From Thiocapsa bogorovii (GTDB lineage: Bacteria > Pseudomonadota > Gammaproteobacteria > Chromatiales > Chromatiaceae): a stretch of DNA of 64,000 nt. Numbering within the stretch: position 1 is the first letter of the stretch; each line of letters begins with the position of its first letter. The notes under the pieces are model-generated. The model did no database searches. It had not been told where the DNA came from and saw nothing but the letters and a program-made list of their open reading frames with translations. Where the stretch lies: positions 930,001 through 994,000 of the forward strand of contig NZ_CP089309.1 in NCBI RefSeq assembly GCF_021228795.1, given 5' to 3'. Below are positions 30,645-40,208 of the stretch, piece after piece. The translations under genes and the position numbers were made by a program.

Positions 30645-30712
30645 CGGGGGCTCCTTGTGGCATGTTCTCGCCATTGTCACCCATCCCCCGCCCCGACTGA
30701 AAGGACCGACCG

Positions 30713-32023
30713 ATGCAAGCCGAGCTTCTGATCCATGCCCAGTGGGTACTGCCCGTTGATCCCCGAGATCGTCAGCTCACCGATCATGCGGTCGCGATCG
30801 CGGACGGGCGCATCCTCGCCGTGCTGCCCTCCGAAGAGGCGCGACGCAGTGTCGACGCCCAACGGGTGATCGAGCTACCCGGCCACCTGCTCATCCCGGG
30901 CCTGATCAATGCACACACTCACGCCACCATGGTGCTGATGCGGGGGCTCGCCGACGACCTGCCCCTCATGACCTGGCTGCATGAGCATATCTGGCCCGCA
31001 GAGCAGCGTTGGGTGGACCCCGGATTCGTCGCCGACGGGACCCGACTGGCTGTGCTCGAGATGTTGCGCGGCGGCATCACCTGCTACAACGACATGTATT
31101 TCCATCCCGAGGTAACGGCCCAGGTGACGGCTGAGGCCGGGATGCGTGCCGTCATCGGCATGATCGTCGTGGATTTCCCCACCGGGTATGCCGCGAATGC
31201 CGACGAATACATCACCAAGGGCCTCGCCCTGCATGAGCACTATCGGGACCATCCGTTGATCCGGGTCGCCTTCGCGCCGCATTCGCCCTACGCGGTATCG
31301 GACGCGCCGCTGCAACGCGTGCGTGCGCTGGCGGACGAACTGGAGGTTCCGATCCATATCCATCTCCACGAGACACGCGACGAGATCCTCCAGTCGCTGC
31401 GCGACCACGGAGAGCGGCCGATCTCGCGACTGAATCGACTCGGATTGCTCGGCCCGGGACTGGTGTGCGTACACATGACTCAGCTCGATGAGGACGAGAT
31501 CGCGCTCTTGGCCGACACGGGCGCCCATGTCGTCCATTGTCCGGAATCGAATCTGAAGCTCGCGAGCGGGTTCTGCCCGGTCGCGAAGCTCTTGGAGGCA
31601 GGGATCAACGTCGCAATCGGCACCGATGGCGCAGCAAGCAACAACGACCTGAACATGCTCGGTGAGATGCGTACGGCTGCCCTGCTCGGCAAGGGCGTAG
31701 CAGGCTCGGCATCTGCGCTGCCGGCTGCGACCGCCTTGCGGATGGCGACCATCAACGGTGCCAGAGCACTCGGAGTGGAGGATGAGATCGGCTCGCTCGA
31801 GCCCGGAAAGTCGGCGGACTTGGTCGCACTGGATCTGCGCGACTCCCACACCCAACCCCTCTACCACCCGATCTCGCAGCTGGTCTATGCGGCCAGTCAG
31901 CAACAGGTGCGTCACGTCTGGGTACGGGGCCGCCATTTGCTCCGCGACGGCCTGCCCACCGGGCTGGACAACGGCCGGATTATCGCCGCCGCACAGGCTT
32001 GGGGGGATCGTCTCGGGCGCTAA
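30713..32023 (+). CDS. mtaD: TRZ/ATZ family hydrolase, probable 5'-methylthioadenosine deaminase
   Basis: This is a metal-dependent amidohydrolase of the MTA/S-adenosylhomocysteine deaminase group (436 residues). Metal-site motifs are [39 protein letters not shown] and [14 protein letters not shown], followed by the C-terminal [19 protein letters not shown]. In Pseudomonas a homologous MTA deaminase lies beside mtnA; deamination then gives methylthioinosine, which a phosphorylase converts to the MtnA substrate. The divergent arrangement here supports that role over an atrazine-type substrate. The TAA stop is the first triplet of repeat unit H1. Confidence 0.9.
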   Translation: MQAELLIHAQWVLPVDPRDRQLTDHAVAIADGRILAVLPSEEARRSVDAQRVIELPGHLLIPGLINAHTHATMVLMRGLADDLPLMTWLHEHIWPAEQRWVDPGFVADGTRLAVLEMLRGGITCYNDMYFHPEVTAQVTAEAGMRAVIGMIVVDFPTGYAANADEYITKGLALHEHYRDHPLIRVAFAPHSPYAVSDAPLQRVRALADELEVPIHIHLHETRDEILQSLRDHGERPISRLNRLGLLGPGLVCVHMTQLDEDEIALLADTGAHVVHCPESNLKLASGFCPVAKLLEAGINVAIGTDGAASNNDLNMLGEMRTAALLGKGVAGSASALPAATALRMATINGARALGVEDEIGSLEPGKSADLVALDLRDSHTQPLYHPISQLVYAASQQQVRHVWVRGRHLLRDGLPTGLDNGRIIAAAQAWGDRLGR

Positions 32024-32105
32024 ACCGCGTCAGGTATCACATGGATTCGTTTCGAAGCGACACCGGCCAAGGCCGACCGCCCGGCGCCATGGACGACGCG
32101 GTTTA
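32021..32105. repeat. Palindrome-bounded intergenic repeat, unit H1
   Basis: This is an 85-bp unit with ends TAAACCGCGTC and GACGCGGTTTA, perfect over 11 bp. The first triplet is the mtaD stop. A 20-nt linker (GATCAATAGATTCAAAGATC) joins it to H2. Confidence 0.9.
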
Positions 32106-32125
32106 GATCAATAGATTCAAAGATC

Positions 32126-32213
32126 TAAACCGCGTCTGGCACAACGTTTTCAGTTCTGCACGGTGCGTCTACCGCCCGTCGAACGTCGTTTGTCGGGGGA
32201 TGGACGCCGCTTA
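32126..32213. repeat. Palindrome-bounded intergenic repeat, unit H2
   Basis: The ends are TAAACCGCGTC and GGACGCCGCTTA. The right-end TTA is the stop codon of the RlpA-like gene on the minus strand, so the H1-H2 pair joins two convergent stops. Confidence 0.85.
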
Positions 32214-32651
32214 GAACAGATCCATCAGGACCCGTTCGGCATCGGCGAGCGCGGGGGTCTTTCCGGCAGGCCACGAGGGACCTCCCGAGTCGACGATCTC
32301 AAGACGCACCGGGGCAACGCCCCGTCCCAACATCCCGATCTCCCTGGCAGCCGCCTTCGAGAGATCGATCGTGCGGCCTCTCACGAAAGGGCCGCGATCG
32401 TTGATGACAACCTCGACGGATCGGCCGTTCGCCTTGTTCGTAACGCTCACTCGCGTGCCGAACTCCAGTGTCCGATGAGCCGCGGTCAAGGCATTCTTGT
32501 CGAATCGGACACCGCTGGCGGTGCGCCGGCCGTCGAAACGATCTCCATAGTAAGACGCCGTACCATCCGTGACATTGGCCTGAAGGGTTGTCGTAGGAAG
32601 AAACGCCAACATTGCGAGCGCCGGGATCAACCAGATGTTCTGTCGAATCAA
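32211..32651 (-). CDS. Septal ring lytic transglycosylase RlpA-like protein
   Basis: This is a secreted double-psi beta-barrel protein. After a signal peptide (IWLIPALAMLAFLPTTTLQA) the mature part has GTASYYGDRFDGRRTASGVR, NALTAAHRTLEFGTRV, NDRGPFVRGRTIDLSKAAA and IGMLGRGVAPVRLE, the DPBB signature including the catalytic-type Asp. RlpA proteins cleave naked glycan strands at the septum. There is no SPOR domain, so it is a short RlpA-like form (146 residues). The TTG at 32651 is chosen for its GGAGA site 8 nt upstream; no ATG precedes the signal peptide core. It lies downstream of an L,D-transpeptidase, another wall enzyme. Confidence 0.88.
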   Translation of the reverse strand: MIRQNIWLIPALAMLAFLPTTTLQANVTDGTASYYGDRFDGRRTASGVRFDKNALTAAHRTLEFGTRVSVTNKANGRSVEVVINDRGPFVRGRTIDLSKAAAREIGMLGRGVAPVRLEIVDSGGPSWPAGKTPALADAERVLMDLF

Positions 32652-32853
32652 AACAGAGTTCTCCGTTCGTAACGTTTGGTGTTTGAGCCGGGATTCGCAT
32701 ACCTTCCGAATCGCGACCAAGCGCGAGTCTAACGGGAGAGAGGATTTCAATCCACCCCGAGGCAAACACGAAACGCTCGTGGCACGCGCCTTCGGCACGA
32801 CGCACGGGACGGATTTCCGCACTCGCCGATCGCGAGGCCGGAGATCGCGGTCT

Positions 32854-34647
32854 TCAGAGAAGACCTGTAGGGCGCACCTCGGTGCGATCGAGGGTCGAGG
32901 CGGTAGGATCCGAGCCATGGGTCCCGGACCCAGCTTTGTCACCGTTTCCTTCCGTGAAATCCCGACGGGTGAGGCGAACCGAGGAGTCTTTATCGGGAGG
33001 GTTCACAGGCTCGACATTCGGTGTTCGCTCGGGCTTCCCGGGGCTCGGACTCTCGGCCGGAGGCTCAGGGAAGCTGATGCGCGTGCGCAGGACGGGCGCC
33101 GAGAAGGCAGCACGCAAGGCCTCGTCACGGCTGTAGATATCTTTTCGAAAGCCGACCTTACCCTGCTCGTCGGCGAACGCCGTCAAATAGTAGAGCAGCA
33201 CCGGCAACCGGTCCGCGAGGTCGACATAGCGCGTCCGTCCGCGCTCGACCACGCGATCGATTCCGGACCGATCCCAGCTGGGCTGGTCGAGAATCGCCTC
33301 CGCAAGCGCGAGCGGGTCTTGCACCCTGACACAGCCGTTGCTCAAGGCGCGTGTTTGGCGCCCGAAAGCGGATTTTCCGGGCGTGTCGTGGAGATAGATC
33401 GCATGGCGGTTCGGGAACATAAATTTGACGCGGCCGAGGGCGTTTTTCGGGCCCGGCGCCTGGACAAGCCGATAACGCTTATAATCGCCGGCATTCCCCC
33501 CGCCGACCTGCTTCCCGGTGCGGCGATCGACCAACCGATAGTCGCTGGAGACTCGACCCATCTTCTTCTGGATGGACACGGGCACCGTCCAGGTCGGATT
33601 GAAGACCAAGTGCTCCATGGTGTCGCGAAACATCGGTGTTTGGGTCTCGGGCGTCCCGACGATGACGCGCGTCGACCAGACGAAGCTCCCGCCGCGCGCA
33701 AGGTGAACCTTGAACGCGGCGATATCCACGAAAACATAATCTTCGGGCAGATCCTGATAGAGCCAGCGCAACCGCTCCAGGTTAATCCGGATTTCCTCGG
33801 CCTTTGTCTCATCACCGTGCCCGTTAAGCGCAGCGAGGGTCGAGGGACCCACGACGCCATCGGCGGCGAGACCCGATCGCCGCTGGTACGACACCACGGC
33901 TTCGTGAAGTGCGGCGTCGAAGAGAGCGGCATCGGGCGGCGTCTCAACCACCGCGCCATCGAGGCGCGCGAGCCGTTCACGCAGCATCGCCACGCGCGGA
34001 TGCCGCTCTCCTTGGGCGAGATTCGGCCCGGCCGGCAGGGGCGGCAGTCCCACGAGAGAGGTCTGAGCGGTATAGCGCTGCAGCGCGGTTTTTAGGTCGT
34101 CGTACCAGAACGGACGGGGAAAGCGAGCGCTCAAGCTCGTTTCGAGATCCTTGCCGCCGAGCGCACGGTGCATCTCGGCTAAGAGGACCTCGCTGGACGC
34201 GGGAGATCGATCGTGCCATTTCGAATCGACGGCGACCGGATCGAGCTTGCCGTAACGATGGTGGTGAACATAACGCGCCAAGGCATCGCTGAGGATGAGA
34301 TCGGCGGCGATACGTGCGTTACCGCTCAAGGATTCGAGGACACCCGGAGGGGCGAGTCGACGGAGACTCTCGGCATGGAAATCATCGGGTCGGAAGCCTT
34401 CCGAGCCACTTTGCTGCGCGAGGTCCAAGAGGCCCGAAATTCGCGCCGGATCGACCCAGACCAAGACATCTCCGCGCTGCGCGTAGAATTCGGCCAGCAG
34501 ACGACCGGACAACAAGGGCACGCCTTCGATGGCGACGGTTCGCGCATCACGGATCGAATCGAGCGTCGGGCGCAGTAGCTCATTCGTGGATGCCGGTGCA
34601 GAGACGACGGCCAAGAACCCAAACAGAACCATCAAACGGCAACGCAT
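32854..34647 (-). CDS. L,D-transpeptidase (YcbB/LdtD type)
   Basis: The 597-residue protein carries an N-terminal signal peptide (VLFGFLAVVSAPAS) and a scaffold domain with repeated helices. A peptidoglycan-binding domain follows (SYQRRSGLAADGVVGPSTLA, about residues 260-290), then a YkuD catalytic domain with HAIYLHDTPGKSAFGR and RALSNGCVRVQDP, whose Cys is the nucleophile. It forms 3-3 crosslinks in the periplasmic wall. The C-terminal 90 residues are low-complexity, rich in Pro, Glu, Ser and Arg, beyond the usual end. About 200 bases separate it from the RlpA-like gene. Confidence 0.95.
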   Translation of the reverse strand: MRCRLMVLFGFLAVVSAPASTNELLRPTLDSIRDARTVAIEGVPLLSGRLLAEFYAQRGDVLVWVDPARISGLLDLAQQSGSEGFRPDDFHAESLRRLAPPGVLESLSGNARIAADLILSDALARYVHHHRYGKLDPVAVDSKWHDRSPASSEVLLAEMHRALGGKDLETSLSARFPRPFWYDDLKTALQRYTAQTSLVGLPPLPAGPNLAQGERHPRVAMLRERLARLDGAVVETPPDAALFDAALHEAVVSYQRRSGLAADGVVGPSTLAALNGHGDETKAEEIRINLERLRWLYQDLPEDYVFVDIAAFKVHLARGGSFVWSTRVIVGTPETQTPMFRDTMEHLVFNPTWTVPVSIQKKMGRVSSDYRLVDRRTGKQVGGGNAGDYKRYRLVQAPGPKNALGRVKFMFPNRHAIYLHDTPGKSAFGRQTRALSNGCVRVQDPLALAEAILDQPSWDRSGIDRVVERGRTRYVDLADRLPVLLYYLTAFADEQGKVGFRKDIYSRDEALRAAFSAPVLRTRISFPEPPAESPSPGKPERTPNVEPVNPPDKDSSVRLTRRDFTEGNGDKAGSGTHGSDPTASTLDRTEVRPTGLL

Positions 34648-34681
34648 ACCGGGTATCCCTCAGATCCGACCCCTAAGCCGC

Positions 34682-36172
34682 TCAACATTCGCCGATCAAC
34701 TGTGTCCTGCCGTTCTCGTCCAAGGTCTCCAAGCGAACGGTGAAACCCCACAATCGCCGGATGTGGCGCAGCATCTCGTCGACAGAATCACCCAGAGGTC
34801 GACGATTGTGCCGATAGTGTCTCAAGGTCATGGAGCGATCGCCACGACGGTCGACATTAAACACCTGAATGTTCGGCTCGCGGGATCCGAGGTTGTACTG
34901 TTCCGCGAGTGATTGTCGCAAAGCCCGATAACCCTGCTCCTCGTGGATCGCCGTGACCTCCAGGTGCTCCTCGCGATCGTCGTCGGAGATCGCAAACAAC
35001 CGCAGATCGCGCATGACGGTCGGCGAGAGATACTGCGCAACAAAGCTTTCGTCCTTGAAGTTACGCATGGCGAAGTCCAATACCTTCAGCCAGTCCCCGC
35101 CCGCGATATCCGGAAACCAGTGACGATCCTCGTCGGTCGGCTGCTCGCAGATCCTCCGGATATCGCGCATCATCGCAAAGCCGAGCGCGTAGGGATTGAT
35201 CCCGTTGTAATAAGGTACGTCGAATGTAGGCTGGAAGACGACTCCCGTGTGCGACTGCAGGAACTCCATCATGAATCCGTCGGTGACGAAGCCTTCATCG
35301 TACAGGTGATTCATGAGCGTGTAGTGCCAGAACGTCGCCCAGCCCTCGTTCATGACCTGCGTTTGGCGCTGCGGATAGAAGTACTGACCCAGCTTGCGGA
35401 CGATCCGAACAATTTCGCGCTGCCACGGCTCGAGCAGCGGGGCGTTTTTTTCGATGAAGTAAAGCAGGTTCTCCTGCGGTTCATCCGGCCAGCGCACATC
35501 CTGCTCCCCGCCGTCGTCGACGTCGAAGGTCGGCAACGTCCGCCATAAATCATTGACCATCGACTGAAGATATGCCGCGCGGTCCTTTTGGCGACGCTGT
35601 TCCTCGGCAAGCGTCAGCGGCGTCGGTCGCTTGTAACGATCCACGCCGTGATTCATCAGTGCATGACAGGAGTCGAGCAACATCTCGACCTCGGCTTCGC
35701 CGTAGCGTTCCTCGCATTCGGCGATGAATCGCCGGGCGAAAACGAGGTAATCGATGATTGCATCGGCGCTGGTCCAGGTACGGAAGAGATAATTGCCCTT
35801 GAAGAAACTATTGTGGCCGTAACAGGCATGGGCGATGACAAGCGCCTGCATCGGCAGGGTGTTTTCTTCCATGAGGTAAGCGATACAAGGATCGGAGTTG
35901 ATCACGATCTCGTAGGCCAGCCCCATCTGACCGCGCCGATACGTCTGCTCGGTCGCGACGAATTGTTTACCAAACGACCAATGCGGATAATTGATCGGCA
36001 GACCGACCGAAGAATAGGCATCGATCATCTGTTCAGAGCTGATGACCTCGATCTGATTGGCATAGGTATCCAACCCGTAGACATCGCGGGCCAGGCGGCC
36101 GATCTCCCGGTCGAACCGTTCGAGCAAGGGGAACGACCATTCGGAGGAGTCCGAGATGAGGTTTTGGGTCAT
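34682..36172 (-). CDS. SpoVR family protein
   Basis: A SpoVR/YcgB family protein of 496 residues. It starts [20 protein letters not shown] and contains [47 protein letters not shown] and [13 protein letters not shown], all conserved across the family. Its biochemical role is unresolved. It forms an operon with prkA and the DUF444 gene; the ATG at 36172 overlaps the DUF444 stop (ATGA) and has AGGAGG just upstream. The prkA-yeaH-ycgB trio is known to be co-conserved and stress or starvation linked. Confidence 0.95.
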   Translation of the reverse strand: MTQNLISDSSEWSFPLLERFDREIGRLARDVYGLDTYANQIEVISSEQMIDAYSSVGLPINYPHWSFGKQFVATEQTYRRGQMGLAYEIVINSDPCIAYLMEENTLPMQALVIAHACYGHNSFFKGNYLFRTWTSADAIIDYLVFARRFIAECEERYGEAEVEMLLDSCHALMNHGVDRYKRPTPLTLAEEQRRQKDRAAYLQSMVNDLWRTLPTFDVDDGGEQDVRWPDEPQENLLYFIEKNAPLLEPWQREIVRIVRKLGQYFYPQRQTQVMNEGWATFWHYTLMNHLYDEGFVTDGFMMEFLQSHTGVVFQPTFDVPYYNGINPYALGFAMMRDIRRICEQPTDEDRHWFPDIAGGDWLKVLDFAMRNFKDESFVAQYLSPTVMRDLRLFAISDDDREEHLEVTAIHEEQGYRALRQSLAEQYNLGSREPNIQVFNVDRRGDRSMTLRHYRHNRRPLGDSVDEMLRHIRRLWGFTVRLETLDENGRTQLIGEC

Positions 36173-37440
36173 GCCTCCTGCCTCCTGAACAGCTCCCGAA
36201 ACACGGGAAAGATGTCCTCTGCACCGTCGATTTCCTCCATCGCGAAGTGCCGGTGCATGGCTCTGACCTCTTGATAGGCGTACCAAAGGCTCTGATGCTG
36301 CCGCGGAGTGATCTCGACATAGGCGAAATAGCGCATCATCGGCATCAATTTCTCGACCAGAAGATCACGGCAGACCGTCGAATCGGAATCCCAATTATCT
36401 CCGTCAGAGGCCTGCGCGGCATAGATGTTCCAAACCGACGAATCGTAGCGCTCTTTGAGAATATCGTACGCCAGATTCAACGCACTCGACACGACCGTGC
36501 CCCCGGTCTCGCGAGAATAGAAGAACTCCTGCTCATCGACCTCTTGGGCAATCGTATGATGGCGGATAAAGACGACGTCGATCTTGTCGTAATTCCGTTG
36601 AAGGAACAGATAGAGCAGGATAAAGAACCGCTTCGCAAGATTCTTGCGGACCTGATCCATCGAGCCCGAGACGTCCATGATGCAGACCATCACCGCTTTG
36701 CTCGTCGGCTCGGGAAGCTTCGTAAAACTTTGATAGCGCAGGTCGAAGGTGTCGATAAAGGGCAAGGCCGCAATTCGCGTGCGCAGTCGATCGATCTCCT
36801 CGCGCAGCTCGCGCACACGGAGATCCGTTTCGTCGATGCCGCCGTCGAGCAGGGCCTGAAGCTCCTCCTCGAGCTCGCGCGCACGCGCGCGCAGGGGCGC
36901 GCCGATGGCCGTCCGGCGGGCGATGGCCCCCTTGAGCGAGCGCACGACGTCGATATTGGAAGGAGATCCGTCGGTTGAATAACCGGCTCTGACCGTTTTG
37001 AACTCGGTCGTTCCCATCAACTGGTTCCGCACCAGATTGGGAAGCTCGAGGTCGTCGAACAAGAGGTCCATGAACTCTTCGCGCGACAGCTCGAAGACGA
37101 AGTCGTCGTCGCCTTTTCCGCCCTTGCCGGCCTTTCCTTGACCCGAGCCATCCCCGCCCCCGCCCTCCGGACGCCGGATCCGATCCCCGGCGATGAAGTC
37201 TTTGTTGCCTGGGTGCACCATGTCCCGAACTCCGCCCTTGCCGTGATGAAAGACCGGCTCGGAAATATCCTTGGACGGAATCCCGACGCGCTCGCCCGAG
37301 TCGATGTCGGTGATGCTGCGTTTGTTGACGGCATCGGCGACCGAGCGCTTGAGCTGCGACTTATAACGCTTCAAGAAACGCTGTCTGTTGACCGTGCTCT
37401 TGTTCTTGCCGTTCAGTCGACGGTCGATGAAGTGTGACAT
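36169..37440 (-). CDS. yeaH: DUF444 / YeaH family protein with VWA-like domain
   Basis: The 423-residue protein begins [21 protein letters not shown] Gly-rich linker near residues 95-110 ([19 protein letters not shown]) follows, and the conserved [19 protein letters not shown]. The C-terminal von Willebrand A-like domain has the MIDAS pattern DVSGSM in [18 protein letters not shown]. It is thought to work with the PrkA kinase; the exact role is unknown. It lies between prkA (246 bases upstream) and spoVR. Confidence 0.94.
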   Translation of the reverse strand: MSHFIDRRLNGKNKSTVNRQRFLKRYKSQLKRSVADAVNKRSITDIDSGERVGIPSKDISEPVFHHGKGGVRDMVHPGNKDFIAGDRIRRPEGGGGDGSGQGKAGKGGKGDDDFVFELSREEFMDLLFDDLELPNLVRNQLMGTTEFKTVRAGYSTDGSPSNIDVVRSLKGAIARRTAIGAPLRARARELEEELQALLDGGIDETDLRVRELREEIDRLRTRIAALPFIDTFDLRYQSFTKLPEPTSKAVMVCIMDVSGSMDQVRKNLAKRFFILLYLFLQRNYDKIDVVFIRHHTIAQEVDEQEFFYSRETGGTVVSSALNLAYDILKERYDSSVWNIYAAQASDGDNWDSDSTVCRDLLVEKLMPMMRYFAYVEITPRQHQSLWYAYQEVRAMHRHFAMEEIDGAEDIFPVFRELFRRQEA

Positions 37441-37686
37441 AAAGACTCTTGCCTACTCGGCTGGGTGAAACAACGACGAATCGCGCAAGTCGGTGTCCGC
37501 GCCTGCGTTCGACTCCCTGATCGCCCGCTCCATTTGCAGGTTTCCACACCGCCATGATGCCGCCGGACACGACGGCCGATCAACCGATCAACCGCTGGGC
37601 GGCGGGGCCGAGACGACCTACCCTCGCCGCGAGAGTCACCCGACCGTCGAGGGAGACACCGCTTCGATCGGCGCCTCCCCTTCCCT

Positions 37687-39609
37687 CTACTGCGATTTGC
37701 GAACCCGCAGGTACCATTCCGACAGAAGCCTGACCTGTTTCGGCGTGTAGCCCTTTTCGGTCATACGATCGACAAACTGATCATGCTTCTTCTGCTCGTC
37801 GACGGATGCCTTGGCGTTGAATGAAATGACCGGAAGCAGCTCCTCGGTATTGGAGAACATCTTCTTCTCGATGACGACACGCAGCTTCTCGTAACTGGTC
37901 CATTTCGGATTGGCACCGCCGTTGTTGGCACGTGCTCGCAGAACGAAGTTTACGATCTCGTTTCGGAAATCCTTCGGGTTGGAGATGCCCGCCGGCTTCT
38001 CGATCTTCTCCAGCTCCTCGTTGAGTCCGCTGCGATTCATCATCTCGCCCGTATCCGGATCTCGATACTCCTGGTCCTGAATCCAGTAGTCCGCATAGGT
38101 CACGTATCGATCGAAGATATTTTGGCCGTATTCCGCATAGGACTCTAGATAGGCCGTTTGAAGCTCCTTGCCGATGAATTCCGCATATCGAGGAGCGAGG
38201 TATTGTTTCAAGAAGCTGAGGTAGCGTTCGTGAGTCTCCGGGGGCAGCTGCTCACGCGTGATCTGGCGTTCGAGGACGTACAACAGATGAACGGGATTGG
38301 CCGCAACCTCGCTGTGATCGAAGTTAAAGACCTGCGAGAGGATCTTGAACGCAAAGCGGGTCGAGATTCCCGACATCCCTTCGTCGACCCCCGCATAGTC
38401 CCGATACTCCTGCATCGACTTGGCTTTTGGATCGGTGTCCTTGAGGTTCTCACCGTTGTAGACTCGCATCTTCGAAAAGATACTCGAATTCTCCGGCTCT
38501 TTCAGTCGCGTCAGCACGGAGAACTGAGCCATCATCGACAAGGTTCCAGGCGCACAAGGGGCATCTGCGAGCGAGCTGTTGTAGAGAAGCTTCTCGTAGA
38601 TCTGAGTCTCTTCGTTGACACGCAGGCAATAGGGGACTTTGACGATGAAGACGCGGTCGAGAAAGGCCTCGTTGTTCTTATTGTTTCGGAAGCTCTGCCA
38701 TTCCGACTCGTTGGAGTGTGCCAGGATGATGCCTTGGAACGGCAGCGCGGACAGCCCCTCGGTTCCGTTGTAGTTGCCTTCCTGGGTCGCAGTGAGCAGC
38801 GGATGCAGCACCTTGATCGGTGCCTTGAACATCTCGACGAACTCCATCACGCCCTGGTTCGCGCGGCACAGTGCACCGGAATAGCTGTAGGCGTCGGCGT
38901 CGTGTTGGGCGAAGCGCTCCAACTGCCTGATGTCAACCTTGCCGACCAGCGAAGAGATGTCCTGGTTGTTTTCGTCACCGGGCTCCGTCTTCGCGATCGC
39001 GACCTGCTCAAGGACCGACGGGTAAAGCTTCACGACCTTGAACTGCGTGATGTCGCCTCGGTATTCCTGCAACCGTTTGACCGCCCACGGCGACATGATC
39101 GTTCGCAGATAACGGGCCGGAATACCGTAGTCCTCTTCGAGGATGGGGCCGTCTTCTTCGGGCGAAAACAAACCGAGCGGTGACTCGAATACGGGCGAAC
39201 CGTGGATCGCGTAGAAGGGTCGCAGCTCCATCAGCTCCTTGAGCTTTTCGGCGAGAGACGACTTTCCCCCGCCGACCGGCCCGAGGAGGTAGAGGATCTG
39301 TTTCTTTTCTTCGAGTCCTTGAGCCGCGTGCTTGAGGTACGAGACCAGGTGCTCGATCGACTCCTCCATCCCGTAAAACTCGGAGAACGCAGGATAGCGG
39401 CGAATCATCTTGTTCTGAAAGATCCGACTGAGCCTCGGATCGTCGCGGGTATTGACGAGCTCCGGCTCGCCGATCGCCGTCAGCAACCGCTGCGCCGCCC
39501 CCGCATAGGCGCTCGGGTCGGACTTGCACAGATGCAAGTACTCGTCGAGGCTCATCACCTCTTCGCGGGATGACTCGTAGCGTGCCTGATAGCGTTCGAA
39601 GATCGACAT
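37687..39609 (-). CDS. prkA: PrkA/YeaG serine protein kinase
   Basis: PrkA is an AAA+ serine/threonine kinase induced by starvation. The 640-residue protein starts MSIFERYQARYESSREEVMS, has the Walker A motif LLGPVGGGKSSLAEKL (about residues 105-120), a Walker B and sensor region, ILAHSNESEWQSFRNNKNNE, and the C-terminal PrkA kinase-like domain (about residues 400-640). The ATG at 39609 matches homologues; the frame is open further upstream without homology. It leads the prkA-yeaH-spoVR operon and has a strong sigma-54-like promoter motif about 118 bases upstream. E. coli yeaGH is likewise known as an NtrC/RpoN-dependent nitrogen-starvation operon. Confidence 0.96.
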   Translation of the reverse strand: MSIFERYQARYESSREEVMSLDEYLHLCKSDPSAYAGAAQRLLTAIGEPELVNTRDDPRLSRIFQNKMIRRYPAFSEFYGMEESIEHLVSYLKHAAQGLEEKKQILYLLGPVGGGKSSLAEKLKELMELRPFYAIHGSPVFESPLGLFSPEEDGPILEEDYGIPARYLRTIMSPWAVKRLQEYRGDITQFKVVKLYPSVLEQVAIAKTEPGDENNQDISSLVGKVDIRQLERFAQHDADAYSYSGALCRANQGVMEFVEMFKAPIKVLHPLLTATQEGNYNGTEGLSALPFQGIILAHSNESEWQSFRNNKNNEAFLDRVFIVKVPYCLRVNEETQIYEKLLYNSSLADAPCAPGTLSMMAQFSVLTRLKEPENSSIFSKMRVYNGENLKDTDPKAKSMQEYRDYAGVDEGMSGISTRFAFKILSQVFNFDHSEVAANPVHLLYVLERQITREQLPPETHERYLSFLKQYLAPRYAEFIGKELQTAYLESYAEYGQNIFDRYVTYADYWIQDQEYRDPDTGEMMNRSGLNEELEKIEKPAGISNPKDFRNEIVNFVLRARANNGGANPKWTSYEKLRVVIEKKMFSNTEELLPVISFNAKASVDEQKKHDQFVDRMTEKGYTPKQVRLLSEWYLRVRKSQ

Positions 39610-39726
39610 AAATGTTACCTCGCTCGGAAGCTGTTGTTGCTCGCCCGACCCAGTGTCGACCGCATCTCGCTTCGCATTATTGCTCGGGGCGAACTGTGGG
39701 AAAGACAAGGTTTGGATTCGAATGTT

Positions 39727-39742
39727 AGCAATACGCGCGCCA
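39727..39742 (-). promoter_or_regulatory. Candidate sigma-54 (-24/-12) promoter of the prkA operon
   Basis: On the minus strand the sequence is TGGCGCGCGTATTGCT, matching TGGCACGNNNNTTGCW at every defined position but one. Transcription would start near 39715, leaving a leader of about 105 nt. The role of RpoN in the homologous E. coli operon fits. Confidence 0.7.
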
Positions 39743-39846
39743 TGGGATCGACCGTTGCTTCTGCACCGCGTCTGCACCGCGCCGGTACCGAACCTGATCT
39801 CGCTCGGAGCACCGACGCACCGCCACGACCGGATTGCGCTCCAAGA

Positions 39847-39860
39847 GAGTGCATGCACTC
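39847..39860. promoter_or_regulatory. Perfect 14-bp palindrome, possible enhancer-binding site
   Basis: GAGTGCATGCACTC is its own reverse complement and is centred about 138 bases upstream of the predicted sigma-54 start. That is the usual distance for an NtrC-class activator. It contains TGCA half-sites resembling NtrC boxes but is not a full consensus. Confidence 0.4.
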
Positions 39861-40208
39861 GCCGGGACGTCGACAGCGTCAACCGGACCGGCCCATCGGC
39901 ACCGGCGCCGCCGCCCGGGCGGCATCGAACCGTTTCGGTCGAACGGGTTCAGCCGCGTTCCGCGGAGGCTCAGCCGGACATTCCTCTCTGCACGCTTCGG
40001 TGCTGGGCACCGCTCGCCCCACGCCGATGCATAGAGACTAGCACCAAGACGCCATGCCGGTTACAAAGACAGCGCGCCGCCGCCGGGGTTCATCCCGCGA
40101 GCAACATCGCCGAGGTGCACTCGCGTGTACGAGGGCCCCTGCTGGCTGCCGGCGGTCGGCAACCGCGCGGCGACCCGGGACGTCGTGCGGGGATGGGGCA
40201 GGTCGACG

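Larger units (their letters stand above)
39610..40208. other. Non-coding gap of about 600 bp carrying the prkA control region
   Basis: No open frame here has recognisable homology or a good start. The prkA-proximal part holds a sigma-54-like promoter, a direct repeat CTGCACCGCG (twice, near 39760-39781) and a perfect 14-bp palindrome. Nothing was recognised in 39870-40208, beyond which pgi ends. Confidence 0.6.

Noticed and set aside
34078-34096. GCGCGGTTTTTA inside the L,D-transpeptidase gene as a repeat end
   Set aside because: It lies within well-conserved coding sequence with no partner end, so it is a chance match.
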